Position numbers and translations under genes: made by a program. Below are positions 61,912 to 64,000 of a stretch of DNA of 64,000 bases, piece after piece. Within the stretch, counting starts at the first letter, position 1, and the number at the start of each line of letters is the position of its first letter. The notes under the pieces were generated by a model that was not told the origin of the DNA, did no database searches, and saw nothing but the letters and a program-made list of their open reading frames with translations. Location: contig NZ_JAZAQL010000001.1 in NCBI RefSeq assembly GCF_037081675.1, forward strand, positions 930,001 through 994,000. Direction: 5' to 3'. This DNA comes from Halorubellus litoreus (GTDB lineage: Archaea > Halobacteriota > Halobacteria > Halobacteriales > Natrialbaceae).

Positions 61912-63966
61912 GTGTCAAAGCAGGTCCAGCGCGTCGACACGCTGTTCCTCCACGAGCGCGGCGACCGGTACGACGTCGTCGTCCAGTCTGGTGGGGAGCG
62001 TGCGCTCCGCGGGAAGCTCGAACCGAAGGAGACGTCGGCGGGGCCCCGCCCCGGGAAGTTCCGCGTCGTCGACGGCTCCAGCGAGGACCCACGGTCGCCC
62101 GACGAGTTCGTGGACCTGGCGCGTCGCGCCGACCGCATCCGCATCAGCGAACAGACCAGCCAGCCGGCGCGCGACGAACTCCGCGAACTCCTCGACGGCT
62201 ACCAGCTGTCCGCGAAGGTCGTCCGCACGTGCCGGTACTGCGCGACCGACGGCCGGTACTCGCCGATAACGAGCGACACCGCCATCAAGGCCGGCCGCGA
62301 CGAGATCTGTCCGGACTGCGCTCGCGCCGAACTCGAGCAGGAGCTCGCGTTCCACGGCGAGTTCACCGCGGACGCGAAGGACCGCCTGGAGGAACTCATG
62401 GTCGACGTCCGCGACCTCGGCCGCATCAAGAACCTCCTCGAAGGCCAGCTCGACCCGGACCTGACGAAGTTCGACGAGATATCGGCGACCACCGACGACA
62501 TCGACCTCGTTGGCGTCGACACCCTCGACCTCCACCCGGGCATCCAGAACCACCTCGAAGGCCGGTTCGATACCCTGTTGCCCGTGCAGAGTCTCGCCGT
62601 CGAGAACGGGCTCTTCGAGGGGAAAGACCAACTGGTGGTGTCCGCGACCGCGACCGGGAAGACGCTCGTCGGCGAGTTGACGGGACTCGACCGCGTGCTG
62701 AACGGCCAGGGGAAGATGCTCTTCTTGGTGCCGCTGGTCGCGCTCGCGAACCAGAAGCACGAGGACTTCCAGGAGCGCTACGGCGACATGGTCGACGTCA
62801 CCATCCGCGTCGGCGCGAGCCGCATCAACGACGACGGGAACCAGTTCGACCCCGGCGCGGACGTCATCGTCGGCACGTACGAGGGCATCGACCACGCGCT
62901 CCGGACGGGGAAGGACCTCGGGGACATCGGGACGGTCGTCATCGACGAGGTCCACACGCTCAAGGAGGAGGAGCGCGGCCACCGGCTCGACGGCCTCATC
63001 TCGCGACTGAAGTACTACTGCGAGAACCGGTCGGCTGCACGACCAAGCTACGGCGGGGCGCAGTGGGTGTACCTGTCCGCGACCGTCGGGAATCCCCGCG
63101 AGCTCGCGGTAGGACTGGAGGCGAACCTCGTCGAGTTCGAGGAACGTCCGGTGCCGATCGAGCGTCACGTGACGTTCGCGAGCGGGAAGGAGAAACCCCA
63201 GATAGAGAACCGGCTCGTGAAGCGCGAGTTCGACCGGGAGTCCTCGAAGGGGTATCGCGGGCAGACGATCATCTTCACGAACTCGCGACGGCGCTGTCAC
63301 GAGATAAGCCGGAAGCTCGAGTACTCGTCCGCGCCGTATCACGCCGGGCTCGACTACGGTCGCCGGAAGACCGTCGAGCGGAAGTTCGGGAATCAGGACC
63401 TCGCCGCCGTCGTCACGACCGCGGCGCTCGCGGCCGGTGTCGACTTCCCCGCGAACCAGGTCATCTTCGACACGCTCGCGATGGGTATCGAGTGGCTCTC
63501 CGTTCAGGAGTTCGAGCAGATGCTCGGGCGCGCCGGCCGCCCGGACTACCACGACCGCGGGAAGGTGTACGTGCTCGTCGAGCCGGATTGCGCGTACCAC
63601 AACTCGATGGAGATGACGGAGGACGAGGTCGCGTTCAAGCTCCTCAAGGGCGAGATGGAGGACGTCCTCACGAAGTACGACGAGGACGGCGCGGTCGAGG
63701 AGACGCTCGCGAACGTCGCCGTCGGTGGGACGGACGCGAAGCGGTTGAACGACCGGATGCTCGGCGACATCCCGACGAAGCACGCCGTCGGGAAGCTCCT
63801 GGAGTACGCGTTCATCGACGGGTTCGAGCCGACGCCGATCGGGCGCGTCGTCTGCTCGCACTTCCTCACGCCGGGGGACGCGTTCACGATACTCGACGGG
63901 GTCCGGAAGGACGCGCATCCGTACGAGATCGTCGCCGATATCGAACGCAAGGACGCCGACCTCTAG
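61912..63966 (+). CDS. DEAD/DEAH-box helicase with N-terminal domain and zinc finger
   Basis: A 684-residue SF2 helicase, complete in the window, with GTG start (read MSKQVQRVDTLFLHERG). An N-terminal unknown domain (about 1-100) is followed by a CX2C...CX2C zinc finger (CRYCATDGR ... CPDC, about 107-140). Helicase motifs are SATATGKT (about 245-252), DEVH (near 345), LSAT, and QMLGRAGRPDYHDRG. This resembles Hel308/Ski2-like enzymes but with a distinct N-terminus, as in a haloarchaeal-specific group. A TATA-like cctgaaatac lies about 25 bases upstream. Its nucleic acid substrate is unknown. Confidence 0.9.
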   Translation: MSKQVQRVDTLFLHERGDRYDVVVQSGGERALRGKLEPKETSAGPRPGKFRVVDGSSEDPRSPDEFVDLARRADRIRISEQTSQPARDELRELLDGYQLSAKVVRTCRYCATDGRYSPITSDTAIKAGRDEICPDCARAELEQELAFHGEFTADAKDRLEELMVDVRDLGRIKNLLEGQLDPDLTKFDEISATTDDIDLVGVDTLDLHPGIQNHLEGRFDTLLPVQSLAVENGLFEGKDQLVVSATATGKTLVGELTGLDRVLNGQGKMLFLVPLVALANQKHEDFQERYGDMVDVTIRVGASRINDDGNQFDPGADVIVGTYEGIDHALRTGKDLGDIGTVVIDEVHTLKEEERGHRLDGLISRLKYYCENRSAARPSYGGAQWVYLSATVGNPRELAVGLEANLVEFEERPVPIERHVTFASGKEKPQIENRLVKREFDRESSKGYRGQTIIFTNSRRRCHEISRKLEYSSAPYHAGLDYGRRKTVERKFGNQDLAAVVTTAALAAGVDFPANQVIFDTLAMGIEWLSVQEFEQMLGRAGRPDYHDRGKVYVLVEPDCAYHNSMEMTEDEVAFKLLKGEMEDVLTKYDEDGAVEETLANVAVGGTDAKRLNDRMLGDIPTKHAVGKLLEYAFIDGFEPTPIGRVVCSHFLTPGDAFTILDGVRKDAHPYEIVADIERKDADL

Positions 63967-64000
63967 CCGGGGCGCGGTTCGAGACTGCGAAGTCGTAAAA

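Overview
The window is haloarchaeal chromosome (class Halobacteria). GC content is very high, the proteins are acidic, starts are often GTG, and operons are joined by ATGA or GTGA overlaps. Many genes have a TATA-like box about 25-35 bases before the start codon, which suggests leaderless mRNAs. Marker genes include an A-type ATP synthase, a bacteriorhodopsin, a Bat-type HTH regulator, aRF-1, RPA with its associated protein, and TYW1. I do not assign a genus. There is no obvious large mobile element or CRISPR array.

Layout. 0-2.5 kb: end of a membrane-anchored HTH protein, then etfBA. 2.9-6.5 kb: a BMP-family binding lipoprotein followed one base later by a methyl-accepting transducer. 6.6-10.9 kb: a diverged extra PCNA-like clamp, a conserved unknown, a GT-C-like membrane glycosyltransferase and a polyprenyl synthase. 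11-12.1 kb: ribE-ribH. 12.1-26.3 kb: mixed housekeeping and unknown genes (DUF373, YqcI/YcgG, isochorismatase-fold, PsiE-like, radical SAM, PQQ-propeller lipoprotein, hydrolase, TRAM protein, SDR, mannose-1-phosphate guanylyltransferase, the RPA pair, an RHH regulator). 26.5-26.9 kb: tRNA-His with a second, partial copy of its 3' end. 26.9-37.2 kb: wyosine synthase, a CNNM/CorC-like transporter, a large PAS/GAF histidine kinase, ribK-ribB, ilvE, a pilin and a methyltransferase.

Centre of interest, 37.3-51 kb: atpH-I-K-E-C-F-A-B is followed not by atpD but by a 4.8-kb block on the same strand. The block holds a LOV-domain Bat regulator, a proton-pumping bacteriorhodopsin, lycopene cyclase and the Brp/Blh retinal-forming dioxygenase. 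Only then does atpD follow. The light-driven proton pump, its retinal supply, its probable blue-light and oxygen regulator and the proton-consuming ATP synthase are therefore physically interleaved. The window also holds flavin synthesis genes (ribB, ribK, ribE, ribH), which supply FMN to the LOV domain and FAD to EtfAB.

51-64 kb: a zinc-ribbon protein, aRF-1, a secreted Asp/Ala-rich protein, a MinD-like ATPase with a 47-residue membrane protein, argS, a 775-base region with an 11-codon tandem repeat, a membrane HTH protein, a CBS-site-2 protease, a cupin, a 40-residue ORF behind a DtxR-type palindrome, a Tat lipoprotein and a DEAD/DEAH helicase. Short tandem repeats of 18, 28, 29 and 33 bases recur between genes or at gene 3' ends.
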